A stretch of 64,000 bases of DNA from Phenylobacterium aquaticum (GCF_022695515.1 NZ_JALDPT010000005.1:62001-126000), one strand, 5' to 3'; shown: positions 25,258-32,673, counted from the stretch's first letter. The notes: generated from the letters alone by a model not told the origin. Numbers and translations: made by a program.

Positions 25258-25739
25258 AGCGTGCCCCCATCGTCATCCGCGCGGCCTGTTGCGACGACAT
25301 CGGGGCCTGCGTCGCCCTGGTCCAGGCCGAGCGTGAGCGCCGCCGGTTCTGGCAGCCGATCTTCTGGCGGCCCTCCCCGCACGCGGCGTCGATCTCCCGC
25401 GTCCATTTCACCAATCTGCGCCAACGCCCGGACATCGTCTTCCTGGTCGCCGAGCAGGACGGCGAGATCGTCGGCTTCCTGATCGGTCAGCCCGCGCCGG
25501 CGCCGCCGGTCTATGCGCCGGGCGGCGCCACCTTCCTCATCGACGACTTCTGCGTGGCGCACGGGAGGCGCTGGCGCGACGTCGGCCCCAGCCTGCTGGA
25601 CAACGCCCGCACCCGCCTGCGCGCCCGCGGCGCGACCCAGATCGTCGTCGTCTGTCCCGACCGCGACCGCGAGAAGAAGCAGATGCTGCGGCACGCCGCC
25701 CTCACCCACGCCTCGACCTGGTGGACGGCGTCGGCCTAG
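25254..25739 (+). CDS. GNAT-family N-acetyltransferase
   Basis: A 161-residue protein with GNAT organisation: N-terminal VIRAACCDDIGACVALVQAER, strands VFLVAEQDGEIVGFLIGQP, the long FLIDDFCVAHGRRWRDVGPSLLDNARTRLRARGA segment containing the acetyl-CoA site (V-x-x-x-x-R/Q-x-x-G/A is degraded here to HGRRWRDVG), and a final IVVVCPDRDREKKQML strand and helix. Starting at GTG it overlaps the P450 stop as GTGA and is surely co-transcribed with it. The substrate is unknown. The weak CoA-binding consensus leaves some doubt about activity. Confidence 0.78.
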   Translation: MKRAPIVIRAACCDDIGACVALVQAERERRRFWQPIFWRPSPHAASISRVHFTNLRQRPDIVFLVAEQDGEIVGFLIGQPAPAPPVYAPGGATFLIDDFCVAHGRRWRDVGPSLLDNARTRLRARGATQIVVVCPDRDREKKQMLRHAALTHASTWWTASA

Positions 25740-25742
25740 GCC

Positions 25743-26837
25743 CTATTCCGCCGCCACCGTCTCCGGCGCCACGAAGCCCGGCCAGGCCGACATGTACTTC
25801 ACGAAGGCGGGGCTGAGCCCCTCCTGGCGCAGGTGCTCGGCGGTCACCGGCAGGGCGATCGGGGTGAAGTCCGGGTCGGCGGCGACCTTCTGCGGATAGT
25901 CGTGGTGCAGGATGGCGGCGCGGCCGATCAGGGCGAAGTCGGCCCCGGCCTCCAGCACGGCGCGGACATGGGCGCCGGTCATGATCTTGCCGGCGACGCC
26001 CAGGCGCACGTTCCCGCGCGGCAGCTCGGTGAAGTAGCTCATCAGGCTCCGGCCCTTGAACGCCGCCTCGGTGGGTTCCTTGAAGACATCCCACAGCGAC
26101 ATGTCGAGATAGTCGATCTTGCCCTCGGCCAGGATCTGGCGGGCGAGGTCGATGATCTCGGCCAGTTGCAGGCCGAAGCGTTCCGGCGACAGGCGGATGC
26201 CGAGATTGAAGTCCGGGCGGGTCGCGGCGCGGATGCCGTCGATGATCTCCAGGATCAGCCGGGCGCGGTTCGCCGCCGAGCCGCCATAGGCGTCGGTGCG
26301 CGTGTTGAGCTCGGGGCTGAGGAACTGACAGAGGATATAGCCGTGGGCCCCGTGAATCTCGACGCCGTCGAAGCCGGCCTTATCGGCGCGCACGGCGGCG
26401 GCGATGAAGTCGGCCTTCAGCTGGGCGACCTCGGCCCCGGTCAGGGCGCGCGCGCCGGTCTCCGGATCGTCCGAGGGGCAGACCGGCGCCTCGCCGATCA
26501 GGTCCGCCGGGCTGCGGTTGCCGGCATGGTGCAGCTGGACGACCGCCAGGCTGTTCTCCGCCTTGATCGCCTTGGCCAGGCGCGTCAGGCCCGGCAGATG
26601 GTCGTCCGAGAAGATCCCCAGCTGGCCGGGGAAACCCTGGCCGATCTTCTGGACGTGGGCCGCGCAGGTCATGGTCAGGCCGAACCCGCCCTTGGCCCGC
26701 AGGGTCAGCCAGTGGAACTCCTCGTCCGACAGGGTCCCGTCCGCATGGCTCTGGGTGTTGGTCAGGGGCGCCAGCATGAAGCGGTTCTTCATGGCGGGGC
26801 CGTGGGCGAAGCTCAGAGGCGCGAACAGGTCGGTCAT
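25743..26837 (-). CDS. NADH:flavin oxidoreductase (Old Yellow Enzyme family)
   Basis: A 364-residue FMN-dependent (beta/alpha)8 enzyme. Motifs: KNRFMLAPLTN near the start, RAKGGFGLTMTCAAHV, VVQLHHAGNRS, VEIHGAHGYILCQFLSPELNTRTDAYGG (catalytic H-x-x-H/N segment and tyrosine) and the FMN-phosphate loop VRAVLEAGADFALIGRAAI. OYE-type enzymes reduce activated C=C bonds of enones, nitroesters and similar compounds using NAD(P)H. A CTA stop lies three bases from the convergent GNAT stop. The ATG at 26837 is chosen because the family N-terminus (LFxPLxF) begins there. Physiological substrate unknown. Confidence 0.92.
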   Translation of the reverse strand: MTDLFAPLSFAHGPAMKNRFMLAPLTNTQSHADGTLSDEEFHWLTLRAKGGFGLTMTCAAHVQKIGQGFPGQLGIFSDDHLPGLTRLAKAIKAENSLAVVQLHHAGNRSPADLIGEAPVCPSDDPETGARALTGAEVAQLKADFIAAAVRADKAGFDGVEIHGAHGYILCQFLSPELNTRTDAYGGSAANRARLILEIIDGIRAATRPDFNLGIRLSPERFGLQLAEIIDLARQILAEGKIDYLDMSLWDVFKEPTEAAFKGRSLMSYFTELPRGNVRLGVAGKIMTGAHVRAVLEAGADFALIGRAAILHHDYPQKVAADPDFTPIALPVTAEHLRQEGLSPAFVKYMSAWPGFVAPETVAAE

Positions 26838-26970
26838 GGTGCGCAGGGCCTTGGATGTGTCAGGATCAGGATCGGTATTTGCCCCTCGCATCCGCAGGCG
26901 GCAAGGCGTACCCAGCGTCAACCGGCCTCATGATTTCTGCGTGCGGCCCCATCTATGCTATGGTCGGTCC

Positions 26971-27174
26971 ATGAGCGCCGAGAGAAAACCCGAGGTCGTC
27001 GACCTCTCCCAGTACAAGAAGGCCCGGGCCGAGGCCCAGGCGCCGAAGCCGGCCGCCAAGCCGGTCAAGGGCGCCGGCGAGCCCCTGCTGGGCGGGCGCC
27101 CCAAGGCGGGCCTGATCCTGGCCGCGCTGATCGCCGCCCTGATCGCTGCGGCCGTCCTGCCGAAGCTCCTTTAG
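26971..27174 (+). CDS. small single-pass membrane protein
   Basis: A 67-residue protein: a charged N-terminal tail rich in Lys/Ala/Pro (SQYKKARAEAQAPKPAAKPVK) then one transmembrane helix (AGLILAALIAALIAAAVLP) ending three residues from the C-terminus, so a tail-anchored topology. The frame of this gene extends upstream without family support; the ATG at 26971 is the natural start. The stop overlaps the convergent ridA stop (TTAG). Function is unknown. Confidence 0.6.
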   Translation: MSAERKPEVVDLSQYKKARAEAQAPKPAAKPVKGAGEPLLGGRPKAGLILAALIAALIAAAVLPKLL

Positions 27175-27557
27175 TCCATCACCACCGCGTCGATCTCGAT
27201 CTCCACCAGCCAGGCGGGATCGATGAAGCCCTTCACCTCGACGAAGGTGCAGGCCGGGCGCACGCCCACAAACCATTCCCCGTGCACATCGGCCGCCTCC
27301 CGCCAGCGGGTGATGTCGGTCAGCATCATGCGGGTGCGGATCACGTCCTTGCGGCTGGCGCCCGCCGCGATCAGGGCCGCCTCGGCGATCTCGAAGCAGC
27401 GCCGCGTCTGGCCGGCCACGTCGCCGGGACAGGCCGTGCCGCCGCCCTCGGCGATCGGCGCCGTGCCCGCCACCACCACATAGGGTCCCGCCCGCACCGC
27501 GCGGGAGAAGCCAATGATGGGCTCCAGCGGCGACCCCGAACTCACCAGCTTGCGCAT
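27171..27557 (-). CDS. RidA/YjgF-family protein
   Basis: A 128-residue RidA-like protein: SSGSPLEPIIGFSRAVRAGPYVVVAGTAPI at the start, GQTRRCFEIAEAALIAAGAS, the substrate-binding RTRMMLTDI and RPACTFVEVKGFIDPAWLVEIEIDAVV at the end. The conserved arginine of the RTR motif and the terminal EIE support imine/enamine deaminase or a related ligand-binding role. It is a little shorter at the N-terminus than classical RidA but has the whole trimer fold. The ATG at 27557 follows GGGGAGCGGCGG. It is convergent with the small membrane-protein gene, sharing four bases. Confidence 0.9.
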   Translation of the reverse strand: MRKLVSSGSPLEPIIGFSRAVRAGPYVVVAGTAPIAEGGGTACPGDVAGQTRRCFEIAEAALIAAGASRKDVIRTRMMLTDITRWREAADVHGEWFVGVRPACTFVEVKGFIDPAWLVEIEIDAVVMD

Positions 27558-27722
27558 CCGCCGCTCCCCTCGAAACCTGATCCAGCGGCTAGCAGAGGGT
27601 CGCATCGGGGTCGAGCCGCAACCCGCCATCCGGCGCTTCCCCAGACATCAGCGCCGCTATAGGGTCCCCGCGGCCCGCAAAGTCGCGCGCCTGCCCATTT
27701 CTCCGACGACGGACGCCGCCCC

Positions 27723-28469
27723 TTGAGCCCCACGGATCCCGCCGCCGACGGCCCGACCCTGGAGGCGGTGCTCCGGGCCCTCGAGCCCCGCCGCCCGACC
27801 GCCGGCCCCTTCGTCCTCGGGATCACCGGCGCCGTCGCCGCCGGCAAGAGCGTCTTCGCCGCCCAGCTGCGCGGCGCGCTCGCCGCCACCGGGGCGCGGA
27901 CCGAGATCGTCCACACCGACGGCTTCCTGATGACCAACACCCGGCTGGCGGAGCTGGGCCTCACCGACCGCAAGGGCTTTCCGGAGAGCTACGACCACGC
28001 CGCCCTGGCCGCCGCGCTGGCCGCCGTGCGCCAGGGCCCGACCGACTTCCCGGCCTATTCCCACATCACCTATGACGTCGACCCGGCGCTCACCCGTCGC
28101 ATCGATCCCCCCGACGTGCTGATCATCGAGGGCCTGGCGCTCCGCCGCCCCGAGACCGGCCCCGCCAGCCTGCTCGACGCGCTCATCTATATCGACGCCG
28201 AGGAAGCCGACCTCGAGGCCTGGTACGTCGAGCGCTTCCTGGGCTTCTGGGAGGCGGCCGAGGACGATCCCGCCTCGTTCTACGCCCGCTTCCGCCACAT
28301 GGACCGCGAGGCGGTGACCAACCTCGCCCGCCTGGTCTGGGACCAGGTCAATCTGAAGAACCTGCGCGAACACATCATCGCCGCCCGCCCCCTGGCCGAT
28401 CTGGTTGTGCGCAAGGGTCCGGACCACGCCATTGTGGCCCTTCACCCCAGCGCCCCGGCCGCCGCATGA
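27723..28469 (+). CDS. coaA: type I pantothenate kinase-like protein
   Basis: A 248-residue P-loop kinase that follows bacterial CoaA closely: Walker A GITGAVAAGKS at ~34-44, HTDGFLM, the GLTDRKGFPESYD block, YSHITYDVDP, the Walker B-like LIIEGLALRR, IYIDAEEADLEAWYVERFLGF and INLPNLRENI-type QVNLKNLREHIIAARPLADLVVRKG near the end. It should phosphorylate pantothenate as the first step of coenzyme A synthesis. E. coli CoaA is ~316 residues; the N-terminal region is shorter here. TTG at 27723 is the apparent start, with no better in-frame ATG, so the N-terminus is somewhat uncertain. Its stop overlaps the following reading frame as ATGA. Confidence 0.82.
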   Translation: MSPTDPAADGPTLEAVLRALEPRRPTAGPFVLGITGAVAAGKSVFAAQLRGALAATGARTEIVHTDGFLMTNTRLAELGLTDRKGFPESYDHAALAAALAAVRQGPTDFPAYSHITYDVDPALTRRIDPPDVLIIEGLALRRPETGPASLLDALIYIDAEEADLEAWYVERFLGFWEAAEDDPASFYARFRHMDREAVTNLARLVWDQVNLKNLREHIIAARPLADLVVRKGPDHAIVALHPSAPAAA

Positions 28470-28492
28470 GCGCCGCAAGAAGGATCCACGCC

Positions 28493-29371
28493 ATGTCCCG
28501 CACCCCTCTGGCCGCCGCAGCCCTGGCCGCGGCGCTGATCGCCGGCCCCGCGCTGGCCGCTCCGCCCGCCGACCTGCCGGCCGCCATCTTCACCGACCCG
28601 CCGGCCGACGCCGCCCATCCGGCCCGCATGGAGGTGCTGCACATCCCCACACACGGAGTGGAGATCAACGGCGTCGCCTATCTGGCCGCCGGGGCCGGAC
28701 CCCATCCGACCGTGGTGCTGTTCCACGGCCTGCCGGGCAATGAGAAGAACCTCGACCTCGCCCAGGCCATCCGGCGGGCCGGCTGGCACGTCGTCACCCT
28801 CAACTATCGCGGCTCCTGGGGCAGCCCGGGTCAGTTCCGCTTCCGCCAGAACCTCGAGGACGCCGACGCGACCCTGGCCTATGTCCGCACCCCGGCGGTG
28901 GCCGCCAGGCTCGGGATCGACACCGGCAAGCTGGTGATCATCGGCCACAGCATGGGCGGCTGGGTGGTGATTAACACCGCCGCGCACGACCACGGACTGG
29001 CCGGACTCGTCTCCATCTCGGCCGCCGACATGGGCTTCCGCGCCGCGGCGCCGCACGCGCCGCTGGCCGCCGCCATGGCCAACAACATGGAAGCCCTGGC
29101 CGGGGTCACCGCCGACAGCATGGCGGACGACATCGCCACCCTCGGCGACACGACCTTCGCGCACGCCGCGCCCGGCCTGAAGGACACGCCCTTCCTGAAC
29201 CTGACCTCAGACGACGGTCTCGCGCCGGGGAATGAGGCCTTGGTCGCGGCGATCAAGGCCGAGGGCGGGACCCGGGTCGCCTCGGGCCATGCAGCCGCCG
29301 ACCACGGTTGGTCCGACCACCGCATCGATCTGGAAGCCCGGATCATCACCTGGCTGCAGGGTCTGAAGTGA
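28493..29371 (+). CDS. exported alpha/beta hydrolase
   Basis: A 292-residue secreted hydrolase. The signal peptide (LAAAALAAALIAGPALAAP) starts at the ATG at 28493, which has AAGGA nine bases upstream; an ATG at 28466 overlapping the kinase stop is possible but would add nine residues before the signal. The body has FHGLPGNEKN (oxyanion), GSWGSPGQ, nucleophile elbow GHSMGG (Ser ~149), an acidic region around LTSDDGLAPGNE, and a late AADHGWSDHRIDLE with candidate catalytic histidine. The order resembles acylaminoacyl-peptidase-like or esterase-type hydrolases of the periplasm. Substrate unknown. Its stop overlaps the next GTG start. Confidence 0.85.
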   Translation: MSRTPLAAAALAAALIAGPALAAPPADLPAAIFTDPPADAAHPARMEVLHIPTHGVEINGVAYLAAGAGPHPTVVLFHGLPGNEKNLDLAQAIRRAGWHVVTLNYRGSWGSPGQFRFRQNLEDADATLAYVRTPAVAARLGIDTGKLVIIGHSMGGWVVINTAAHDHGLAGLVSISAADMGFRAAAPHAPLAAAMANNMEALAGVTADSMADDIATLGDTTFAHAAPGLKDTPFLNLTSDDGLAPGNEALVAAIKAEGGTRVASGHAAADHGWSDHRIDLEARIITWLQGLK

Positions 29372-29853
29372 GCGTCCGCATCTGGGTCTCCACCCTGTTC
29401 GATCCGGTCTATCGCTGCGGCGGCTGGGCCTATGTGCGGGCCGACGGCGCCGAGCTGACCGGTCAGGCCGGAGGCCAGCGCCAGACCACGGCCGGCGGTC
29501 TCGGCCCCCTGGCGCTCGCGGCGGCGCTGTCCGACCTCGACCCCAAGACGCCGATCACCGTCCACGCGGCCGCGCCGCTGCGCGCGGCGATCACCGCCCT
29601 GCCCGGCCATGTGGCCGCGGGTTGGCGCACGCCGGACAATGAGCCGGTGGCCGATGCGGATCTGTGGAAGCTGCTGCTGCCGAAGCTCGGCGCCCGGCCG
29701 ATCACCGTGCTGCCGGCGCCCGAGGGCAGGATCAATCCCACCGCCTTCGCCGACGCCTGGGCCGAACTCGGCCGCGACAAGGCCAAGGCGTCTGGCAAGG
29801 CCTTCGCCTCGGCGATCCCCAAGACCAACCTCGCCAAGGTGAAGGGGCTCTAG
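29368..29853 (+). CDS. RNase H-fold-like protein without catalytic acids
   Basis: A 161-residue protein that begins with GTG overlapping the hydrolase stop (GTGA). Its central part reads GGWAYVRADG, then TTAGGLGPLALAAALSDL, TPITVHAAAPLRAAITALPG and GWRTPDNEPVADADLW, in the same order as RNase HI (GGYGAxL, TTNNRMELxAAIxAL, STDSQYVxxGI, GWKTADKKPVKNVDLW). The carboxylates that bind magnesium in RNase HI are replaced: the first strand has VSTLFDPVYRC, the helix glutamate becomes Gly/Pro, the strand-4 aspartate becomes Ala in HAAAPLR, and the last aspartate is missing. If the alignment is right, it is a non-catalytic RNase H-fold protein. Homology is judged by eye, so function is unknown. Confidence 0.6.
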   Translation: MSVRIWVSTLFDPVYRCGGWAYVRADGAELTGQAGGQRQTTAGGLGPLALAAALSDLDPKTPITVHAAAPLRAAITALPGHVAAGWRTPDNEPVADADLWKLLLPKLGARPITVLPAPEGRINPTAFADAWAELGRDKAKASGKAFASAIPKTNLAKVKGL

Positions 29854-29862
29854 GCCCCCGGC

Positions 29863-30489
29863 CTAGTTCCGCGCCACCGGCACGGCGACCTCGTTGCGGC
29901 GGAAGCCCGGCAGGGTCCAAGGCGGATCATAGAACCAGGCCACGGGCGCGCCGGTCGCCCGCCAGCCCGCGCCCGGCTGGGCCAGAGCCGCCTTGAGAGC
30001 CAGGGTCTTGGCCGCCACCGCCTTGGCGCTGGTCGAGCCGGAGAAGCGCAGCACCGCATAGTCCTGGGCCGGCAGGTCGACGATCCGCACCGCCGGGTCG
30101 GTCGGGGCGGGCAGGGTCTCGCGGGTGTATTGGGCAGGCATCACGAACTGCACGGTCCAGGTCCCGCCGGCCCCGGCCGCCTGGGCCACCGGCGCGGTCA
30201 TGGCGATCTTCTGCGACGCGGCCTGGGCGACCGGGGCGGTCATGGCGATCGAGCGCTTGGCGACATTGCCGCCGAAGATATAGCCCGCCACCTTGCGGAA
30301 GCCGGCGTTGCGGGCCTGCTCCTCGGTCCCGCCGGACGAGGCCTCGGCCGCCAGACGCGGGCCATAGTGGCGGATCTCCACGGCCCCCACATGGCCGGTC
30401 ACCTGGTACTTGGGCTCCTCCACCGCGGCGCGCGCGGCCCCCGCGCCGACTATGGCCAGTCCGGCCCCGATGATCGCCGCCGTCTTCAT
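29863..30489 (-). CDS. SOUL-family heme-binding protein, exported
   Basis: A 208-residue SOUL-domain protein behind a signal peptide (AAIIGAGLAIVGAGAARA). Recognised segments: PKYQVTGHVGAVEIRHYGPRLAAEA, FRKVAGYIFGGNVAKRSIAMTAPV, VQFVMPAQYTRETLPAPTDPAVRI and WRATGAPVAWFYDPPWTLPGFRRNEVAVPV. SOUL proteins bind heme or related tetrapyrroles. The IAMTAPVAQAA unit occurs twice in a row (~80-105), which is normal for the family. It is convergent with the RNase H-like gene, nine bases apart, and faces an alpha/beta thioesterase gene upstream. Confidence 0.88.
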   Translation of the reverse strand: MKTAAIIGAGLAIVGAGAARAAVEEPKYQVTGHVGAVEIRHYGPRLAAEASSGGTEEQARNAGFRKVAGYIFGGNVAKRSIAMTAPVAQAASQKIAMTAPVAQAAGAGGTWTVQFVMPAQYTRETLPAPTDPAVRIVDLPAQDYAVLRFSGSTSAKAVAAKTLALKAALAQPGAGWRATGAPVAWFYDPPWTLPGFRRNEVAVPVARN

Positions 30490-30558
30490 GATGGTCTCCC
30501 CCGGTCCGTCCGGTCGCCGATCATACGGCGGGGGGCCGGGAAAGGTTGCGCGCGGCGA

Positions 30559-30990
30559 TCAGGCCCGCGGGTAGAGGATCACCTGGGTGCAGCGGAAGGC
30601 GGCCATCAGCTTGCCGGTCGCCGCGTCCTCGACCCGGGCGTCCCACACCTGGGTGGTGCGCCCGCCGTGCAGCAGGCTCGCCGTGCAGATCACCTCGCCC
30701 TCCCGCAGGGTGCCGACGAAATTGCACTTCACCTCCGCCGTGGTGAAGCCCGACGCCCCCTCCGGCCAGGCGGTCGAGACCCCATAGGCGCAAAGGATGT
30801 CGGCCACCGAGAGCACCGCCCCGGCCAGCAGGAAGCCGGTATGGGCCACCAGCTCGGCCCGCACCGGAAACCGGCCCACCACCTTGCCGTCGGCGACCTC
30901 GGTGATCTCAAGCCCGATATGCTCGGGCAACTTGCCGATATTGGCCTGGTTCAGCTTCTCGACACTGGTCCGGTTGACGGTCGCGGCCAT
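30559..30990 (-). CDS. PaaI-family hotdog thioesterase
   Basis: A 143-residue hotdog-fold protein: LPEHIGLEITEVADGKVVGRFPV, HTGFLLAGAVLSVADILCAYG (central helix), TTAEVKCNFVGTLREGEVICTASLLHGGRTTQVWDARVED and MAAFRCTQVILY at the end. These match PaaI/YdiI-type acyl-CoA thioesterases. The usual HGG motif in the helix-preceding loop reads HTG here. The real start is the ATG at 30990 (GAGGAG upstream); the longer open frame is read-through into an intergenic repeat. The substrate is unknown; the family removes acyl or aryl groups from CoA in detoxification or phenylacetate pathways. Confidence 0.85.
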   Translation of the reverse strand: MAATVNRTSVEKLNQANIGKLPEHIGLEITEVADGKVVGRFPVRAELVAHTGFLLAGAVLSVADILCAYGVSTAWPEGASGFTTAEVKCNFVGTLREGEVICTASLLHGGRTTQVWDARVEDAATGKLMAAFRCTQVILYPRA

Positions 30991-31053
30991 GGGGGCGGGC
31001 TCCTCATTCAGGGCCGCCAAGGTCGGGCATTTCGCAGCGAAGGCAAGCCGTCT

Positions 31054-31176
31054 CCTCCCCCGTCCTGGCGGGGGAGGGGGACCGCGAAGCGGTGGAGGGG
31101 GCGGCCTCACCCGCCGCGCCGGACCTCGCCCCCTCCACCCTGCTGCGCAGGGTCCCCCTCCCCCGCTTCGCAGGGC
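31054..31176. repeat. palindromic repeat, CCTCCCCC/TGGAGGGGGC family
   Basis: Two inverted halves: CTCCCCCGTCCTGGCGGGGGAG, GGGGACCGCGAAGCGGT, GGAGGGGGC, then GCCCCCTCCACC, CCTGCTGCGCAGGG, TCCCCCTCCCCCGCTTCGCAGGG. A near relative is at 59063-59190. The right half overlaps the 3' end of the terminase-like gene. Confidence 0.75.
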
Positions 31177-31817
31177 AGGACACCCACCGCCCGCCGATCC
31201 TCCATGTCCCACCCCTTGGGCGCCAGCTTGCCCATCTGCAGGCGCAGATGGTGGAACCACCGCTTCTCGCGCCGCCGGTTCCAGCGGGTCAGGCGCGCGA
31301 ACAGGGCGTCCACCTGATCCTCCAGCCCGTCGCGCTGCGCCCCGCGCGCATGGCTGTAGAGCTCGGCGAACTCCGGATGGGCGTGCAGCCAGTTATAGAC
31401 GGTCATCACGCACGGCATGTCCGGGTCGCGGCAAATCGCCTGAAGGCTTTCGCCCAGCACCAGGCGCCGGCAGATCTCGCTCGCCTGTATCCGGCTGTAG
31501 GTGTTGTTCGGATGGGGCCGCGTCATCCGCCATTTCTTCCCCGCAGCCTGGGCCGCCTTGCGCGCCCGCAACGCCGCCGCTTGCGCGCGCCGCGCCCCCT
31601 GGCGGGCCAGGACAAGGTCCCGCTCGAACAGCGGATAGAACAGCCGCCAGCGATAGACCGTGGCGTTGCAGGGCATGCCCGGCAGACGGCACACCGCGGC
31701 CACGCTCATCCCCGCCGCCACCCGCCGACAGATCTCCGCGCCCAACTCCGCCGTGAACCGGGTCTCAAAGCACGGCGTGACGCCCTTGCGGGCCGGCTGA
31801 TAGTCAGGAAGGGGCAC
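31107..31817 (-). CDS. terminase small subunit-like protein with two HTH repeats
   Basis: A 236-residue protein with two similar ~45-residue helix-turn-helix units: AEICRRVAAGMSVAAVCRLPGMPC then VYRWRLFYPLFERDLVLAR (~26-75), and SEICRRLVLGESLQAICRDPDMPC then VYNWLHAHPEFAELYSHAR (~112-160). The unit matches the DNA-binding part of Sf6/P22-type phage terminase small subunits. Such lone paralogs occur in many alphaproteobacteria without other phage genes, and none are seen here. After the second unit a basic segment RLTRWNRRREKRWFHHLRLQMGKL follows. The last ~30 residues are encoded by an intergenic palindromic repeat, so the natural C-terminus may have been displaced. Start GTG at 31817. Confidence 0.65.
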   Translation of the reverse strand: MPLPDYQPARKGVTPCFETRFTAELGAEICRRVAAGMSVAAVCRLPGMPCNATVYRWRLFYPLFERDLVLARQGARRAQAAALRARKAAQAAGKKWRMTRPHPNNTYSRIQASEICRRLVLGESLQAICRDPDMPCVMTVYNWLHAHPEFAELYSHARGAQRDGLEDQVDALFARLTRWNRRREKRWFHHLRLQMGKLAPKGWDMEDRRAVGVLPCEAGEGDPAQQGGGGEVRRGG

Positions 31818-31927
31818 GGGGGCTCATCCGCGGCGAACGGGGACGAGAACATTAGCAGAACATCGGCGATCCGGCGAGGCGAAGCTTGGGCAGTGATATC
31901 GCGTCCCCCGCGCCGCCAACCCTACCC

Positions 31928-32070
31928 CGTCATCCCAGGCCTTGTGCCTGGGACCCCTCGCGCCGCTGTTGCTGAGACGCCGAAAGGTAACCGATCGCCT
32001 CCGCGCGCACCCACGACCTCAACGCCAGCCGACAGAGGGATCCCAGGCACAAGGCCTGGGAAGACGGTGG
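31928..32070. repeat. inverted repeat pair, TCCCAGGC family
   Basis: Left arm CGTCATCCCAGGCCTTGTGCCTGGGACCCCT and right arm GGGATCCCAGGCACAAGGCCTGGG flank ~95 bases that code for nothing recognisable. The central 20-base blocks TCCCAGGCCTTGTGCCTGGG and TCCCAGGCACAAGGCCTGGG are near-palindromes and inverted copies of each other. A MITE-like element is plausible. It fills most of the 287-base gap 31818-32104; the rest holds nothing recognised. Confidence 0.75.
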
Positions 32071-32104
32071 TGGGGGAATGCCGGCGGTCGAACGCCCGCC
32101 GCGC

Positions 32105-32338
32105 CTAGTGCTTGGCGTCCGTGGCCGCGTCCTTCAGATCGCCGACCGCGGACTTCACCCCGCCCACGACCTCGTCCTTCTGGCCCTCGCGCTGCAGGGA
32201 CTTGTCGCCGGTGACGTCGCCGACGGCGGACTCGATCTTGCCCGTGGTCTTCTGGGCGTGGCCGGAGTCCCGGTCACAGGCCCCCAGGCTCATCAAGGCG
32301 ACCAGGGCGAAGGCGGCGGGAAGGCGGGTGAGGGTCAT
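32105..32338 (-). CDS. CsbD-like lipoprotein
   Basis: A 77-residue predicted lipoprotein: signal peptide with lipobox (LMSLGAC, Cys ~21) then a CsbD-type hydrophilic helix-rich body with two related units, TTGKIESAVGDVTGDKSLQREGQKDE and VVGGVKSAVGDLKDAATDA. CsbD proteins are abundant, stress-induced small proteins of unclear function; lipid-anchored versions are common in proteobacteria. Divergent from vapB with 101 bases between. Confidence 0.82.
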   Translation of the reverse strand: MTLTRLPAAFALVALMSLGACDRDSGHAQKTTGKIESAVGDVTGDKSLQREGQKDEVVGGVKSAVGDLKDAATDAKH

Positions 32339-32406
32339 GTGGTCAAGCTCCGTTTGGGGGCTTAACGCCGAGGGCGGGAGTTGGTTCGGGGCGCCTCACC
32401 CCGATT

Positions 32407-32427
32407 GGCCTATGCCACGGCCTATGC
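32407..32427 (+). promoter_or_regulatory. vapBC promoter region with 9-bp direct repeat
   Basis: GGCCTATGC occurs twice, at 32407-32415 and 32419-32427, 12 bases start to start, ending 12 bases before the vapB ATG. The second copy also contains a plausible -10 (TATGCT). VapBC-type complexes usually bind repeats in their own promoter, so this is a candidate autoregulatory operator. Confidence 0.45.
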
Positions 32428-32439
32428 TAATCTCGCAGT

Positions 32440-32673
32440 ATGACGATCCACCGCCACGTCAAACTCTTCCGCAACGGTCGCAACCAGGCCGTCCGTATCC
32501 CTCGGGAGTTCGAACTTCCGGGCGAGGACGCCGTCATGCGCAGAGAGGGCGACCGGCTGATCATCGAGCCCGCGCCGCCCAAGTCGCTCCTCGCCCTGCT
32601 GGCCGAACTCCCCGACCTCGATGAGGACTTCGGCCCGATCGACGACGCTGCGCCGGACCCCGTCACGCTCTGA
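32440..32673 (+). CDS. vapB: VapB-type antitoxin (SpoVT/AbrB fold)
   Basis: A 77-residue antitoxin. The N-terminal half is a SpoVT/AbrB swapped-hairpin DNA-binding domain (HVKLFRNGRNQAVRIPREFELPGEDAVMRREGDRLIIEPA), the common VapB pattern with N-x-x-Q-A-V-R-I-P. The C-terminal acidic tail (LLAELPDLDEDFGPIDDAAPD) should wrap around and inhibit the toxin. Its TGA stop shares one base with the vapC ATG, so the genes are translationally coupled. Autoregulation through the upstream direct repeat is likely. Confidence 0.92.
   Translation: MTIHRHVKLFRNGRNQAVRIPREFELPGEDAVMRREGDRLIIEPAPPKSLLALLAELPDLDEDFGPIDDAAPDPVTL

Noticed and set aside
29863..30489. Internal duplication in the SOUL protein (IAMTAPV twice) as a sign of recent expansion
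   Set aside because: The same doubled motif is usual in SOUL-family proteins.
30559..31260. Longer start for the PaaI-like gene giving 233 residues
   Set aside because: The extra residues read through a palindromic repeat and are low-complexity; the ATG at 30990 fits the family.
31107..31817. Remnant prophage around the terminase-like gene
   Set aside because: No capsid, portal, integrase or lysis genes and no attachment repeats were seen near it.
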